From assembly GCF_002752655.1 (NCBI RefSeq), contig NZ_CP023737.1, positions 372,001 to 436,000 on the forward strand: DNA of 64,000 bases, read 5' to 3'. Below the pieces are notes generated by a model. That model saw only the letters and a program-made list of their open reading frames with translations, was not told the origin of the DNA and did not search any database. The stretch is from Methylosinus trichosporium OB3b (lineage in GTDB: Bacteria; Pseudomonadota; Alphaproteobacteria; Rhizobiales; Beijerinckiaceae). Below, one piece after another: positions 27,537-36,701 of the stretch; within the stretch, counting starts at the first letter, position 1, and the number at the start of each line of letters is the position of its first letter. Both the position numbers and the translations under genes were made by a program.

Positions 27537-27848
27537 TCAGGCGCGCTGGCGCTGCACCAGCGCGTTGCGAATGAGGCCGACGATCGCGGTGACGATCGCG
27601 CCGGAGACGCCACCCCCGACCAGCTGGCCGGCGAAGACCGCGATGTCGAAGCCGCCATTGGCCGCGGTTCCGGCGATCGCCGGAATGAGCGAGGTGAGGA
27701 TCGATCCGCCGCCGGCGCCGCCGAGCGCGCCGACGATGGCGTTGGCGATCGGGCCGAGGTCGAGGTTTTTCGAGGCCTTGGCGACGCCCGCGCCGCCGGC
27801 TGCGCCCGAAAAGAGCTGGATGAGGAGATTGATGAGCGTCTCGGACAT
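27537..27848 (-). CDS. hypothetical Gly/Ala-rich hydrophobic protein
   Basis: A 103-aa protein dominated by Gly, Ala and hydrophobic residues (FSGAAGGAGVAKASK; IVGALGGAGGGSILTSLIPA) with a charged N- and C-terminus. Two or three amphipathic or membrane-spanning helices are likely. I know no named family. ATG 27848 is preceded by GAAAGGCGCAG. It stands alone between mrp and the PepSY gene. Confidence 0.6.
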   Translation of the reverse strand: MSETLINLLIQLFSGAAGGAGVAKASKNLDLGPIANAIVGALGGAGGGSILTSLIPAIAGTAANGGFDIAVFAGQLVGGGVSGAIVTAIVGLIRNALVQRQRA

Positions 27849-27925
27849 TGCTGCGCCTTTCGTTCACGGTGAAGGGACCGTTACGAACTTGCGCGCGGCG
27901 AGCGCTTTTCAAGCCGTCCTTGCGC

Positions 27926-29560
27926 TCACCGCGGCTCGGGCGCCGTCGCGCGGCTTTCGGTAGGCGCGCCTTCGGCGCCTGTTCCGCTCGCGGGAACAGC
28001 CGACCATACGCTGTCGGACGGTCCGGCCCCGCTGCGCCGACGCGCCGCGCGCGCCAGAGCGGCGAAGCCGAGCGCGGCGCCCGCGGCGACAATATCGACG
28101 CAAAGGCCCGACGGATCGGCGGAGGCGAAGGGGCCGAGGCCGGGCGCGACAAGAGCGGCGGCGCTCGCGGCCGGAATCGCCGCCGTCGCCACGGCGGCGA
28201 CGCCCAGCAGCTCGGCGCCGGCGCGCGCCGCGCCGCGCACGAAGGCGAAGGCCAGGGCGAGCGCCGCGACCGCATGATAGATGGCGCGGCTCGTCACTTC
28301 GATATCGTCGACATGGCCGTGCAGCCATTTCACCGACGCAATGGCGACGGATAAGCCGCAGACGCAGCCGAGGCAGACGCCGACGGTCGCCGCCGCCATG
28401 AGGCGGGTCGATCGCGTCTGCATGACCCCTTCCCCATGGCGGCGCGCGGTCCGCCGACGCGACTCGATCCATAAGAGATTGCCGGAATAGAACAGGAAGG
28501 CGCCGGCGAGGCCGAGGACGAGATAGGTCCAGCGCACAATGTCGCCGCCATAGCTCGCAAAATGCAGCGCGAAGAACGCTGCGACGATCTTGGTCCAGGA
28601 GCTCTGCGCTTCCGGCAGATAGTCGACATTGACGACCTCCGCTGTCGCGCCGCGCAGCGCCGCGAAACCGCCGCCGCGCGAGAGGAAGCGCGGATCCTCG
28701 CCGAACACCCGCACGGTCGCGCCGCGCGTGTGCATGTCGCGATAATGCAGGCCCTTGGGCGTGAAACCCGCGGACGTCGCCGCGACGGCCGCGATCAGCT
28801 CGGCGACCGGCTTCGTCGCGGCGGACGCCTCGTCGCGCCTCACCCCCGCGAAGGGACTGGTGGAACGCATGATCTTCGGCAGCTCGCCGTCGTAGACCAT
28901 GCGATCGAGCGCTGCATAGATCGGATCATGCAAGCCGAACACGAAGGCGGTGAGCGCGATGACGAGATGAAAGGGCAGGCTGGCGACGCCGACGAGATTA
29001 TGCGCGTCGAGCCACATGCGCTTCAGATTGGCGGAAAGGCGCAGGGCGAGGACATCGCGGACGAGAGACGGAAGAACCAATATCAGTCCTGAGACGAGCG
29101 CGACGAAATAGAGGCCGGCGAGAACGCCCGTGATGTTCTCGCCGATCTCCACGCCGACAGGGAGGCCCGCGGTGCGGTGGACCGCATCCACGACGGCGGC
29201 GATCGACGAGGGATGCGAGCGCTCGACGCGCAACTCGCCGGCCTCACTGAAATAGGCCATCCATCTGACCGCGTCCTCGCGGCTCTTGCGCCAGGCGAGC
29301 CGCGCCGGACGCCCATCGGCGGCGAGATAGAGCGAGAAATCCTTCGCCGCGTCCGGCCGCGCCGCCAGCGTCGCCGCGATCAGCTCGTCGGCGCCGGCGA
29401 TGGTCGCGGCGCCGCGCGCGGGCGGCGTCGCCCAGCGGCCGATCGGCTCGGCGAAGACGGTGAGCGCGCCGGCGTAGAAGCAGACGAACAGAAGCATGCC
29501 GGAGACGATTCCGGTCCAGCTGTGGATGGTCTTGTAGAGCCTCAGGACCTCGGAGCGCAT
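27926..29560 (-). CDS. PepSY-associated transmembrane protein, iron-uptake operon
   Basis: A 544-aa inner-membrane protein. The N-terminus LYKTIHSWTGIVSGMLLFVC is the PepSY_TM start, and more helices follow with His pairs (DAHNLVGVASLPFHLVIALT; AAFFALHFASYGGDIVRW) that may hold heme or metal. The C-terminal part adds about four helices and a Pro/Ser tail. Homologues sit beside siderophore receptors and are thought to act as ferric-siderophore reductases. ATG 29560 was taken over 29605. It ends the operon 32503-27926. Confidence 0.85.
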   Translation of the reverse strand: MRSEVLRLYKTIHSWTGIVSGMLLFVCFYAGALTVFAEPIGRWATPPARGAATIAGADELIAATLAARPDAAKDFSLYLAADGRPARLAWRKSREDAVRWMAYFSEAGELRVERSHPSSIAAVVDAVHRTAGLPVGVEIGENITGVLAGLYFVALVSGLILVLPSLVRDVLALRLSANLKRMWLDAHNLVGVASLPFHLVIALTAFVFGLHDPIYAALDRMVYDGELPKIMRSTSPFAGVRRDEASAATKPVAELIAAVAATSAGFTPKGLHYRDMHTRGATVRVFGEDPRFLSRGGGFAALRGATAEVVNVDYLPEAQSSWTKIVAAFFALHFASYGGDIVRWTYLVLGLAGAFLFYSGNLLWIESRRRTARRHGEGVMQTRSTRLMAAATVGVCLGCVCGLSVAIASVKWLHGHVDDIEVTSRAIYHAVAALALAFAFVRGAARAGAELLGVAAVATAAIPAASAAALVAPGLGPFASADPSGLCVDIVAAGAALGFAALARAARRRSGAGPSDSVWSAVPASGTGAEGAPTESRATAPEPR

Positions 29561-29567
29561 GCTCGCC

Positions 29568-29852
29568 TCAATGCAGGAGCAGCCGGCAGGCGTGGAGCCC
29601 GCCATGAGCGAGAAGGCTGGCGCCGCCGAGCCAGAGCCAAGCCCGAAGGCCGCTGCGAAACAGGAAGACGAAGGCGAGGACGGATAGCCAGATCGGCGCG
29701 ATCATCCACATGACCAGCTGATATTTGTTTCCGCCTTCGAGACCCTGCGGGCCGAGACGGGCGAAGAGGCCGACGAGAGCGAGCGCGAGAGCGAAGCCGA
29801 GAACCACGCCCGCGAGGCTCTTGCTCACGATGTCGCGACGAAATGGCGTCAT
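29568..29852 (-). CDS. small membrane protein, DUF3649-like
   Basis: A 94-aa protein with three hydrophobic segments (LAGVVLGFALALALVGLFA; LVMWMIAPIWLSVLAFVFLF; AWLWLGGASLLAHGGLHA). Size, helix layout and position between a TonB receptor and a PepSY protein match DUF3649, but I call the family only tentatively. It overlaps the upstream gene by 4 bases (ATGA) and lies 7 bases before the PepSY start. Confidence 0.7.
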   Translation of the reverse strand: MTPFRRDIVSKSLAGVVLGFALALALVGLFARLGPQGLEGGNKYQLVMWMIAPIWLSVLAFVFLFRSGLRAWLWLGGASLLAHGGLHACRLLLH

Positions 29853-30124
29853 CGGCCCCTCCCCTTGCGCAGCGCCGCCACGATCGGAAGCGCGATCAGC
29901 AGCGTCATCAACAGCACGAGCTCCGTGAAGAAGGCGGTGAGCGGCGCCATCAGCGGCTGCAACGCCGCCCCGGCGACGAGCAAAAAGACGGCGGCTCCGA
30001 GCAGGCTCGGCGCCGCCGCAAGGCTACGGGGGAGCAAGTTCTGTCGCGACGTTCCGCCATAGAGGAGAACCGCGCCGGCGAGCACGCCGAGCAGGGCCGT
30101 CGCCAGGAGGAAGGTCGCGGTCAT
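29849..30124 (-). CDS. small membrane protein, DUF3325-like position
   Basis: A 91-aa protein with three hydrophobic segments and a basic tail (ALRKGRGR). It lies 3 bases after the TonB-receptor gene and overlaps the next small gene by 4 bases, so it is part of one transcript. Similar small proteins (DUF3325) occupy this place in siderophore operons; sequence likeness is too weak for a firm call. Confidence 0.7.
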   Translation of the reverse strand: MTATFLLATALLGVLAGAVLLYGGTSRQNLLPRSLAAAPSLLGAAVFLLVAGAALQPLMAPLTAFFTELVLLMTLLIALPIVAALRKGRGR

Positions 30125-30127
30125 TTT

Positions 30128-32503
30128 TCAGAAATCGACCGTAGCGGAGAGCAGCACCGTGCGCGGCGCGCTCAATGTCGCGAACCCATCGCTGAAGGTC
30201 CCGGACCAATAGCTGTGATCGAGCAGATTGGTCACATTGGCGCGGAAGGTCACGCCGGTCTCGACGATGTGGGTGGCGTAGCGCAGCCCCGCGTCGAGTC
30301 GCGCCCATTCGGGAAGCCTGTAGGTGTTGGCCGAGTTGACGTATTGCGCGCTCGTATAGACGACGCGGCCTTCCGCCGTCAGTCCGGAGAGATAGGGAAC
30401 GTCCCACTCGCCGTAGAGATTCGCCTGCCATCTCGGCACGCCATAGGCGTTCGTTCCGTCGAGCAGCCCATTCGCTGTCCGGGTCATCACGCCGACCGTA
30501 TAGGCGACGCCTCCGGTCAGGCGCACGCCTTCGACCGGCTCGCCGAAGACGTTCCACTCTATGCCCTGATTGCGCTGGCGTCCGTCGGCGTCATAGGTGG
30601 CGCCCGTGCGGATCAGCGTCGGCCGCGTGATCTCGAAGAAGCTGATCGTGCTCGCGATATTTCCCCAGTCGAGCTTGGCGCCGGTCTCGATCTGCTCGGA
30701 TTTGAACGGCGGGAAGATCTGATTGTAATTGGTCGCCGTCGCATCGGTCACGCGGTCGCCCTGAGTCAGGCCCTCGATGTAATTGGCGTAGAGCGACAGC
30801 CGCTCGTCCCATGGCTTGACGATGAGCGCGAAGGCGGGCGAGAGGGCATGGCGGTCATATTGGTTGAGCGCCCCGCCGACGACGGCCACCTGCCCCGTGC
30901 TGGGGTTGATGTTCTTGGTCTGCACCCGCTGGCTGCGCACGCCGCCCGTGAACTGAACGCGCTCGTCGAAGGCCGAGATGGTGTCGGCGACGGCGAAGCT
31001 GGCCAGATGCGTTTGCGATGTCTGCGTCGGATCGCCCGGATCGGCTGCGATCGGCGGCGTCACTGGCGCATAGATGTTCGACGAATATTGTCCCGAGCGG
31101 GTGTTTCGCGTGCCGGCGGTGAACGACAAGGACGAGGCGCTGACGACGAGCTGATGGTGAAGCGGCCCGGTGTCGAACTGGCCGCGCAGCCCTCCCTGCG
31201 AAGACAGCGTGTTCTGATAGCCGCGCAAATTGACGATCGACCATTTATAGTCTCCCGTCGGAGTGACGTTCTGCGCCTGCGTGCCATTGGTGAAGCCGCC
31301 ATAATCATTGCTGGAGAAGCCGACGCCGCCGAACACGGTGATATTTTCGGTGATATCCAATTCGCCGCGTCCGACGACGGCGCCGTTCTCGTAGCGGCTG
31401 TTGGAGCCGAGAAAGAGATTCGTGCTCGAAGACGGCGCCGCGGCGACGCCAGCGCCCGAGAAGCTCGCGATCAGCGAGCTGCCGTTCCGGAAGTCTTCCG
31501 TGCTGTGATAGGCGTCGAGCGACAGCCGAAAGCGCTCTTCGCGAAAGTCCAGCCCCAGAGCATTCAGGCCGCGCTGTTTCCATTGCCCATCGACCGTGGT
31601 TTCGCCGCCGCGGTAGACGCCATTGTAGCGCACGCCGAACTGGCCGTGATCGCCGAAGCGACGCGCGACGTCGACATGCGCGCCGAGCTGGGTGTTCGAT
31701 GTGTAATCGCCGCTGATGCGGCTGATCGGCGTCTCGCCCGCATGCTTGGTGACGAGATTGATCGAGCCGCCGATCGCGCCGAACGGGGCCATTCCGTTGA
31801 GCAGGGCGCCGGGCCCTTTCAGCACCTCGACGCGCTCGAGGAATTCGACCGGGACATGCCCGTCCGGCGCGAGGCCATACATTCCGTTGAGCGCGAGCTC
31901 GCTGCCGAGGACCTGAAAGCCGCGAATGCGGAAATTCTCGCGCATATGCCCGGCGGGCGTCGTCATGCGCACCGACGGATCATTCTCCATCACATCCTGC
32001 AGCGTGCGCGCCTGCTGATTCTCGATGAGAGCCGAAGTGTAGCTCGACACGTTGAACGGCGTGTCCATCATGTCGCGATTGCCGAGCATGCCGAGCCGCG
32101 CGCCGCGCGCCATTTGCCCGCCGGCATAGGCCTTGGGCAGATTGCCGATCTCCGCCTGAGCCGGCGCCGGATGCAAGCCTTCTCCCGACGGCGACCGGGC
32201 CATTGTGGGCGTAGGAGCGGCCACCGGGTTCGGGCGCGGTCCCCGGACCGGTGTCGGACGATGTCGCGCCGCCCGCGTCGGCGTCGCCGTATGTCTCACC
32301 GCCGTCCGCGGCTTTTCCTTCGGCGCGTCGACCGCCACGGCGGGAAGGGAGGTGACGCCGGGCTCCGCCTTTGCGACGGACTCGGCTCCAAAGAGGATCA
32401 ACGCTGCGGCGCCGATGATCTTCGCAGGATCATGCGATGCGCGCCTCGAGGACGGCGCCGCGCAGCACAGGCACGTTACAATACTGTCATTCCATTCTCT
32501 CAT
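30128..32503 (-). CDS. TonB-dependent siderophore receptor
   Basis: A 791-aa outer-membrane receptor. A signal segment (KIIGAAALILFGAESVAKA) precedes a Pro/Arg-rich linker, then the plug domain (NVSSYTSALIENQQARTLQD VMENDPSVRM-type sequence; FRIRGFQVLGSELALNGMYG), then a barrel ending in the FxF-like PRTVLLSATVDF. Family resemblance is to ferric-hydroxamate/catecholate receptors (FhuA/FoxA type); the ligand is unknown. ATG 32503 was chosen; an in-frame ATG at 32569 would lengthen the N-terminus by 22 residues. First gene of a four-gene iron-uptake operon. Confidence 0.9.
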   Translation of the reverse strand: MREWNDSIVTCLCCAAPSSRRASHDPAKIIGAAALILFGAESVAKAEPGVTSLPAVAVDAPKEKPRTAVRHTATPTRAARHRPTPVRGPRPNPVAAPTPTMARSPSGEGLHPAPAQAEIGNLPKAYAGGQMARGARLGMLGNRDMMDTPFNVSSYTSALIENQQARTLQDVMENDPSVRMTTPAGHMRENFRIRGFQVLGSELALNGMYGLAPDGHVPVEFLERVEVLKGPGALLNGMAPFGAIGGSINLVTKHAGETPISRISGDYTSNTQLGAHVDVARRFGDHGQFGVRYNGVYRGGETTVDGQWKQRGLNALGLDFREERFRLSLDAYHSTEDFRNGSSLIASFSGAGVAAAPSSSTNLFLGSNSRYENGAVVGRGELDITENITVFGGVGFSSNDYGGFTNGTQAQNVTPTGDYKWSIVNLRGYQNTLSSQGGLRGQFDTGPLHHQLVVSASSLSFTAGTRNTRSGQYSSNIYAPVTPPIAADPGDPTQTSQTHLASFAVADTISAFDERVQFTGGVRSQRVQTKNINPSTGQVAVVGGALNQYDRHALSPAFALIVKPWDERLSLYANYIEGLTQGDRVTDATATNYNQIFPPFKSEQIETGAKLDWGNIASTISFFEITRPTLIRTGATYDADGRQRNQGIEWNVFGEPVEGVRLTGGVAYTVGVMTRTANGLLDGTNAYGVPRWQANLYGEWDVPYLSGLTAEGRVVYTSAQYVNSANTYRLPEWARLDAGLRYATHIVETGVTFRANVTNLLDHSYWSGTFSDGFATLSAPRTVLLSATVDF

Positions 32504-32574
32504 CACGACCGCCGAACCTATAAAAGCCTCACATCTGGCGAAGCTATAGACAGGGTATTGGCGGATCAAGACGC

Positions 32575-32700
32575 TACTTAGGTATTGAGAACATTTATAA
32601 AGTCGTCGATATTTATTTCTGCGTGGAAATATTATTGGTGGCAGGCGATATTATTCATAATTATTCCAATTCTCGACTATTGCCGAGTGGCGCGACCCGG
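32575..32700. promoter_or_regulatory. AT-rich promoter region of the iron-uptake operon
   Basis: This is the most AT-rich stretch in the region, directly upstream of the receptor gene. GATATTATTCATAATTATTC at 32647-32666 loosely resembles a Fur box. Iron control through Fur or Irr is expected for such an operon, but the site match is weak. Confidence 0.35.
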
Positions 32701-32755
32701 CGGCGCCGATGGCGCGGCTCGTGGCGTGATTCAGACGATTTGACGGGACAGAAAA

Positions 32756-32816
32756 AGCGAGCCTGAAGGCTCGCGGTCCAAGTGCGGCTCCTGGACCGCG
32801 AGCCTTCAGGCTCGCT
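32756..32816. repeat. palindromic repeat family II, complete copy
   Basis: Perfect 25-bp arms (each starting or ending with AGCGAGCCTGAAGGCTCGCG) around an 11-base loop. Each arm is itself a small hairpin (GCGAGCC-TGAA-GGCTCGC). It lies 38 bases past the pdhC stop codon and probably terminates the pdh operon. Confidence 0.9.
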
Positions 32817-32853
32817 CTCTAAGCCCATCACATTCGATGAAGCGTGGCGCTAG

Positions 32854-33813
32854 TCAGTCGACCAGCATCGCCATAGGACGCTCGATCAGGCGCTTGAACT
32901 CGGCGAGCAGAACCGCGCCGAGCGCGCCGTCGACGGCGCGGTGATCGACCGAGAGCGTCACGCTCATGATCGTCGCCACAGCCGGCGCGTCATTCTTCAC
33001 CACCACGCGCTTCTCGCCGGCGCCGACCGCGAGGATGGTCGCATGCGGCGGGTTGATGACGGCGGAGAAATTCTTGACGCCGAACATTCCGAGATTGGAG
33101 ACGGCCGTCGTGCCGCCCTCATATTCGCTCGGCTTCAATCTGCGCTCGCGGGCGCGCGCGGCGAGATCCTTCATCTCGATGGCGATCTCGCGAAAGCTCT
33201 TCATCTGCGCGTCGCGAATGATGGGCGTGACGAGGCCGCCGGGAATTGAGACCGCGACGCCGACATCGGACGCTGTGTGCTTCAGCATCGCGTTCTGCGT
33301 GAAGGTCACATTGGCGTCGGGGACGCGCTGCAGCGCCAGCGCCATCGCCTTCACGATGATGTCGTTGACGGAGACCTTCCATTCGGGCTTTCCGTCCGCG
33401 CCATTCGGCGCGGCGCTGTTGTAGTCCTCGCGCAGGCGCAGCAGCGCATCGATGTCGCAATCGGTCTGCAGCGCGAAATGCGGAATGGTCCGCACCGAAT
33501 CGGTCATGCGCCGGGCGATCGCCTTGCGCATCGAATCATGCGGGATCTCGGTGAAGGAGCCGGGCGCGAACAGCTTTCGCACGACCTCGTCGGAAAGCGC
33601 GACCGGCGCCTCGCTCGGCGCAGAGGGGCCGGCGGCCGCACGACCGCCGGCGAGCGCCGCCTTCACATCGCGCTCGACGACGCGCCCATGTGGGCCGGAG
33701 CCGGTCAGAGCGGCGAGGTCGAGCCCGCTCTCCTTGGCCAGCCGCCGCGCCAAAGGCGACGCGAAAATGCGTCCGCCGCCGCCTGCGAGCCGCTCGTCTC
33801 CCGAAAGCGCCAT
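32854..33813 (-). CDS. pdhC: pyruvate dehydrogenase E2 (dihydrolipoamide acetyltransferase) without lipoyl domain
   Basis: Transfers the acetyl group from lipoyl-lysine to CoA. The 319-aa protein starts almost directly at the peripheral-subunit-binding domain (RIFASPLARRLAKESGLDLA ALTGSGPHGRV-type, residues 15-54). It goes on to the catalytic domain ending with the active-site motif DHRAVDGA (His 291, Asp 295). The lipoyl domain that normally precedes these parts is absent. ATG 33813 is 4 bases after the pdhB stop, so there is no room for a missed extension. The lipoyl domain on PdhB is presumably used instead. Last gene of pdhA-pdhB-pdhC. Confidence 0.92.
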   Translation of the reverse strand: MALSGDERLAGGGGRIFASPLARRLAKESGLDLAALTGSGPHGRVVERDVKAALAGGRAAAGPSAPSEAPVALSDEVVRKLFAPGSFTEIPHDSMRKAIARRMTDSVRTIPHFALQTDCDIDALLRLREDYNSAAPNGADGKPEWKVSVNDIIVKAMALALQRVPDANVTFTQNAMLKHTASDVGVAVSIPGGLVTPIIRDAQMKSFREIAIEMKDLAARARERRLKPSEYEGGTTAVSNLGMFGVKNFSAVINPPHATILAVGAGEKRVVVKNDAPAVATIMSVTLSVDHRAVDGALGAVLLAEFKRLIERPMAMLVD

Positions 33814-33817
33814 GGAT

Positions 33818-35209
33818 TCACCTATAGAGAACCGCCTTCGCCGCCGCGATCACCTCGGCGACGGAAGGCAGAGCCAGCTTCTCGAGATTGGCGGCGTAGG
33901 GCATGGGCACGTCCTTGCCGGTGACGCGCAGCACCGGCGCGTCGAGATAATCGAAGGCCTCCTCCTGCACGCGCGCGGCGATCTCGGCCCCGACGCCGCA
34001 TTGCGGCCAGCCCTCCTCCACCGCGACGCAGCGGCCGGTCTTCTTCACCGATGCGACGATCGCCGGCACATCCATCGGCCGCAGCGTGCGCAGATCGATC
34101 ACCTCGGCTTCGATCCCCTCATTGGCCAGCGCCTCGGCGGCGGCGAGCGCATGAATGACGCCGATCGAGAAAGAGACCAGCGTGACATGCGTCCCCGCTC
34201 GCGCGACGCGAGCCTTGCCGATCGGGATCAGAAAATCCTCGATCATCGGCGTGTCCCACTGCTTGCCGTAGAGGATCTCGTTCTCGAGAAAGACGACGGG
34301 GTTGGGATCGCGAATGGCGCTCTTGAGCAGCCCTTTGGCGTCGGCGGCGTTGGACGGCGCCACCACCTTCAGCCCCGGCACCTGCGAGAACCAGGACGAA
34401 TAATCCTGGCTGTGCTGGGCGCCGACGCGCGCGGCCGCGCCGTTCGGCCCGCGGAACACGATGGGGCAATTGACCTGCCCGCCGGACATATACAGAGTCT
34501 TGGCCGCCGAGTTCACGATATGGTCGATCGCCTGCATGGCGAAATTGAAGGTCATGAACTCGCAGATCGGCTTCAAGCCCGCGAAGGCGGCGCCGACGGC
34601 GAGGCCGGCGAAGCCATATTCGGTGATCGGCGTGTCGACGACGCGGCGCGCGCCGAACTCCTGCAGCAGCCCCTGCGTGACCTTATAGGCGCCCTGATAT
34701 TCGGCGACCTCCTCGCCGATGACGAAGACGTCCGGATCGCGGCGCATCTCCTCGGCCATGGCGTCGCGCAACGCCTCGCGCATGGTCATCGGGATCAGCA
34801 CCGTGTCGGGTGGAATTTCCGGCGCGGCGATGGCGGGCGAGGAAGCGACAGGCGCGGGCGGCGGTGCGAGCGTGGCGGTCGCCGCCGCGGTGGCCGGCTC
34901 GGGAGCCGATGCGGGAACGTCCGGCGCCTTGGCGGGAGCCGCGGGCTCGGCGGGACCGACCTCCTCGCCCTCCTCGGCGATGACGGCGATCGGAGTGTTG
35001 ACGGCGACATTCTCGGCGCCGCCGGGCACGAGAATGCGCGCCAGCACGCCCTCGTCGACGGCCTCGACCTCCATCGTCGCCTTGTCGGTCTCGATCTCGG
35101 CGATGACATCGCCGGCCTTGACCTTATCGCCCTCGTTCTTGAGCCATTTGGCGAGCTTGCCCTGTTCCATCGTGGGCGAGAGAGCGGGCATGAGAACATT
35201 GACGGTCAT
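33818..35209 (-). CDS. pdhB: pyruvate dehydrogenase E1 beta subunit with N-terminal lipoyl domain
   Basis: A 463-aa protein. Residues 1-80 form a lipoyl domain ([37 protein letters not shown] with lipoylated Lys 43), followed by an Ala/Pro linker to about residue 130. The E1-beta transketolase domain follows ([34 protein letters not shown] [38 protein letters not shown]). The lipoyl-E1-beta fusion is common in alphaproteobacteria. The start at 35209 discards repeat-derived upstream residues. Two repeats separate it from pdhA. Confidence 0.95.
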   Translation of the reverse strand: MTVNVLMPALSPTMEQGKLAKWLKNEGDKVKAGDVIAEIETDKATMEVEAVDEGVLARILVPGGAENVAVNTPIAVIAEEGEEVGPAEPAAPAKAPDVPASAPEPATAAATATLAPPPAPVASSPAIAAPEIPPDTVLIPMTMREALRDAMAEEMRRDPDVFVIGEEVAEYQGAYKVTQGLLQEFGARRVVDTPITEYGFAGLAVGAAFAGLKPICEFMTFNFAMQAIDHIVNSAAKTLYMSGGQVNCPIVFRGPNGAAARVGAQHSQDYSSWFSQVPGLKVVAPSNAADAKGLLKSAIRDPNPVVFLENEILYGKQWDTPMIEDFLIPIGKARVARAGTHVTLVSFSIGVIHALAAAEALANEGIEAEVIDLRTLRPMDVPAIVASVKKTGRCVAVEEGWPQCGVGAEIAARVQEEAFDYLDAPVLRVTGKDVPMPYAANLEKLALPSVAEVIAAAKAVLYR

Positions 35210-35246
35210 GGATTTATCCGCCGAATGGAAAATACAGCGCAGCCTC

Positions 35247-35299
35247 CCTTCTCCCACTTGTGGGAGAAGGTGGCCTCGCGAAGCGAGGTCGGATGAGGG
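35247..35299. repeat. palindromic repeat family III
   Basis: Hairpin CCTTCTCCCACTTGTGGGAG AAGG, then GTGGCCTCGCGAAGCGAGGT and CGGATGAGGG. Lies in the pdhA-pdhB gap. Confidence 0.87.
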
Positions 35300-35336
35300 C
35301 CCTTGCAGTCGATGCGCAGCGCCGATGCGGTGCGGA

Positions 35337-35389
35337 CCCTCATCCGACCCGGCTGCGCCGGGCCACCTTCTCCCGCGCGCGGGAGAAGG
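35337..35389. repeat. palindromic repeat family III, inverted copy
   Basis: CCCTCATCCGACCCGGCTGC, GCCGGGCCACC, then hairpin CTTCTCCCGCGCGCGGGAGAAG. It faces the copy at 35247, as the pair between bioD and bioA does. Confidence 0.87.
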
Positions 35390-35417
35390 ATTCGCACGTC
35401 GAGAGTCCGCCCTCGCT

Positions 35418-36458
35418 TCATAGCACCACGTCCGTCCAGAGCTCGCTCGGATCGGGCTCGGCGTCATTGGTGGCGAAATCGGAGGCGTAGGAGACGATCT
35501 TGCGCACGGCGGCGTCGATTTGCTTCAGCTCGTCTTCGCTGGCGCCGAGGGCGAGCAGGCGCGCGCGCACCTGCTCGATCGGGTCCTGCTCCTCGCGGAC
35601 CTTCTGCACCTCTTCCTTCGAGCGATATTTCGCCGGATCGGACATCGAATGGCCGCGGTAGCGATAGGTCTTGGCCTCGATGAGATAAGGCCCCTTCCCC
35701 GCCCGGCACCAGTCCAGCGCCTCGGTCACCACGGCGGCGACGGCGCGGACGTCCATGCCGTCGACCTGCCGGCCGATGATGTTGAAAGCCTCGCCGCGTT
35801 TCGAAAAATTGGGCTGGGCCGAGGCGCGCTCGACCGAGGTGCCCATGGCGTAGCGATTGTTCTCGACGATATAGACCACAGGCAGCTTCCAGAGCTCCGC
35901 CATGTTGAAGCTCTCATAGACCTGCCCCTGATTGGCTGCCCCCTCGCCGAAAAAGGTCAGCGAGGCCGAATCGGTCCCGCGATAGAGGTCGGCGAAGGCG
36001 AGCCCCGCCCCGAGCGGCGCCGGCGCGCCGACGATGCCGTGGCCGCCATAAAAATTCTTCTCGCGCGAGAACATATGCATGGAGCCGCCCTTCCCTTTGG
36101 AATAGCCGCTCCTGCGCCCCGTCAGCTCGGCCATCACGCGCTTCGGCTCCATGCCGCAGGCGAGCATATGGCCGTGGTCGCGATAGCCGGTGATGAACTG
36201 GTCGGTCGGCCGCGCCGCCATGCGCGCGCCGACGACGACCGCCTCCTGGCCGATATAGAGATGGCAGAAGCCGCCGATGAGCCCCATGCCGTAGATCTGG
36301 CCGGCCTTCTCCTCGAAGCGGCGAATCAGCAGCATCGCCCGATAGGCGGCGAGCTCCTGCTCGCGGGAGAACTGCAATACGCCATCGACGGCCGCGGCGC
36401 CTTCGGCCGCTCCCGCGACATCGGCGAGCTTCGTATCGTTCTTTTCCGTTGCCGGCAT
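35418..36458 (-). CDS. pdhA: pyruvate dehydrogenase E1 alpha subunit
   Basis: TPP-dependent decarboxylation of pyruvate, with PdhB. The 346-aa protein shows [49 protein letters not shown], the TPP motif [20 protein letters not shown] and the phosphorylation-loop-like [19 protein letters not shown] 36458 with GGAG upstream was chosen; the frame is open much further but only as non-coding sequence. First gene of pdhABC. Confidence 0.95.
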   Translation of the reverse strand: MPATEKNDTKLADVAGAAEGAAAVDGVLQFSREQELAAYRAMLLIRRFEEKAGQIYGMGLIGGFCHLYIGQEAVVVGARMAARPTDQFITGYRDHGHMLACGMEPKRVMAELTGRRSGYSKGKGGSMHMFSREKNFYGGHGIVGAPAPLGAGLAFADLYRGTDSASLTFFGEGAANQGQVYESFNMAELWKLPVVYIVENNRYAMGTSVERASAQPNFSKRGEAFNIIGRQVDGMDVRAVAAVVTEALDWCRAGKGPYLIEAKTYRYRGHSMSDPAKYRSKEEVQKVREEQDPIEQVRARLLALGASEDELKQIDAAVRKIVSYASDFATNDAEPDPSELWTDVVL

Positions 36459-36701
36459 GGCCGCGCATCTCCGTCGGCGCCACGACAATAACTGGGAGCG
36501 TCTGTGGCGTTCCGCGAGCCCTCGTCTCCAGCTCCGTCGCGGCGAGACCTCCGCCGCCACGCAGGATAGCGCGAAAGCGGACGGAAAACGAGACGCGCTG
36601 CAAATCGGCTGTGGGTCGAGAGAGATTTTCTCTCTCCCCGCCGTCGATCGGAGAGGATAGCGTGGAAGCTCGGCGCTCGCGTCCGAGCAAGAGCCTGGAT
36701 C

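Noticed and set aside
29843..32581. 912-aa plus-strand ORF opposite the TonB receptor
   Set aside because: Antisense shadow; the minus strand encodes a complete receptor with signal peptide and closing strand.
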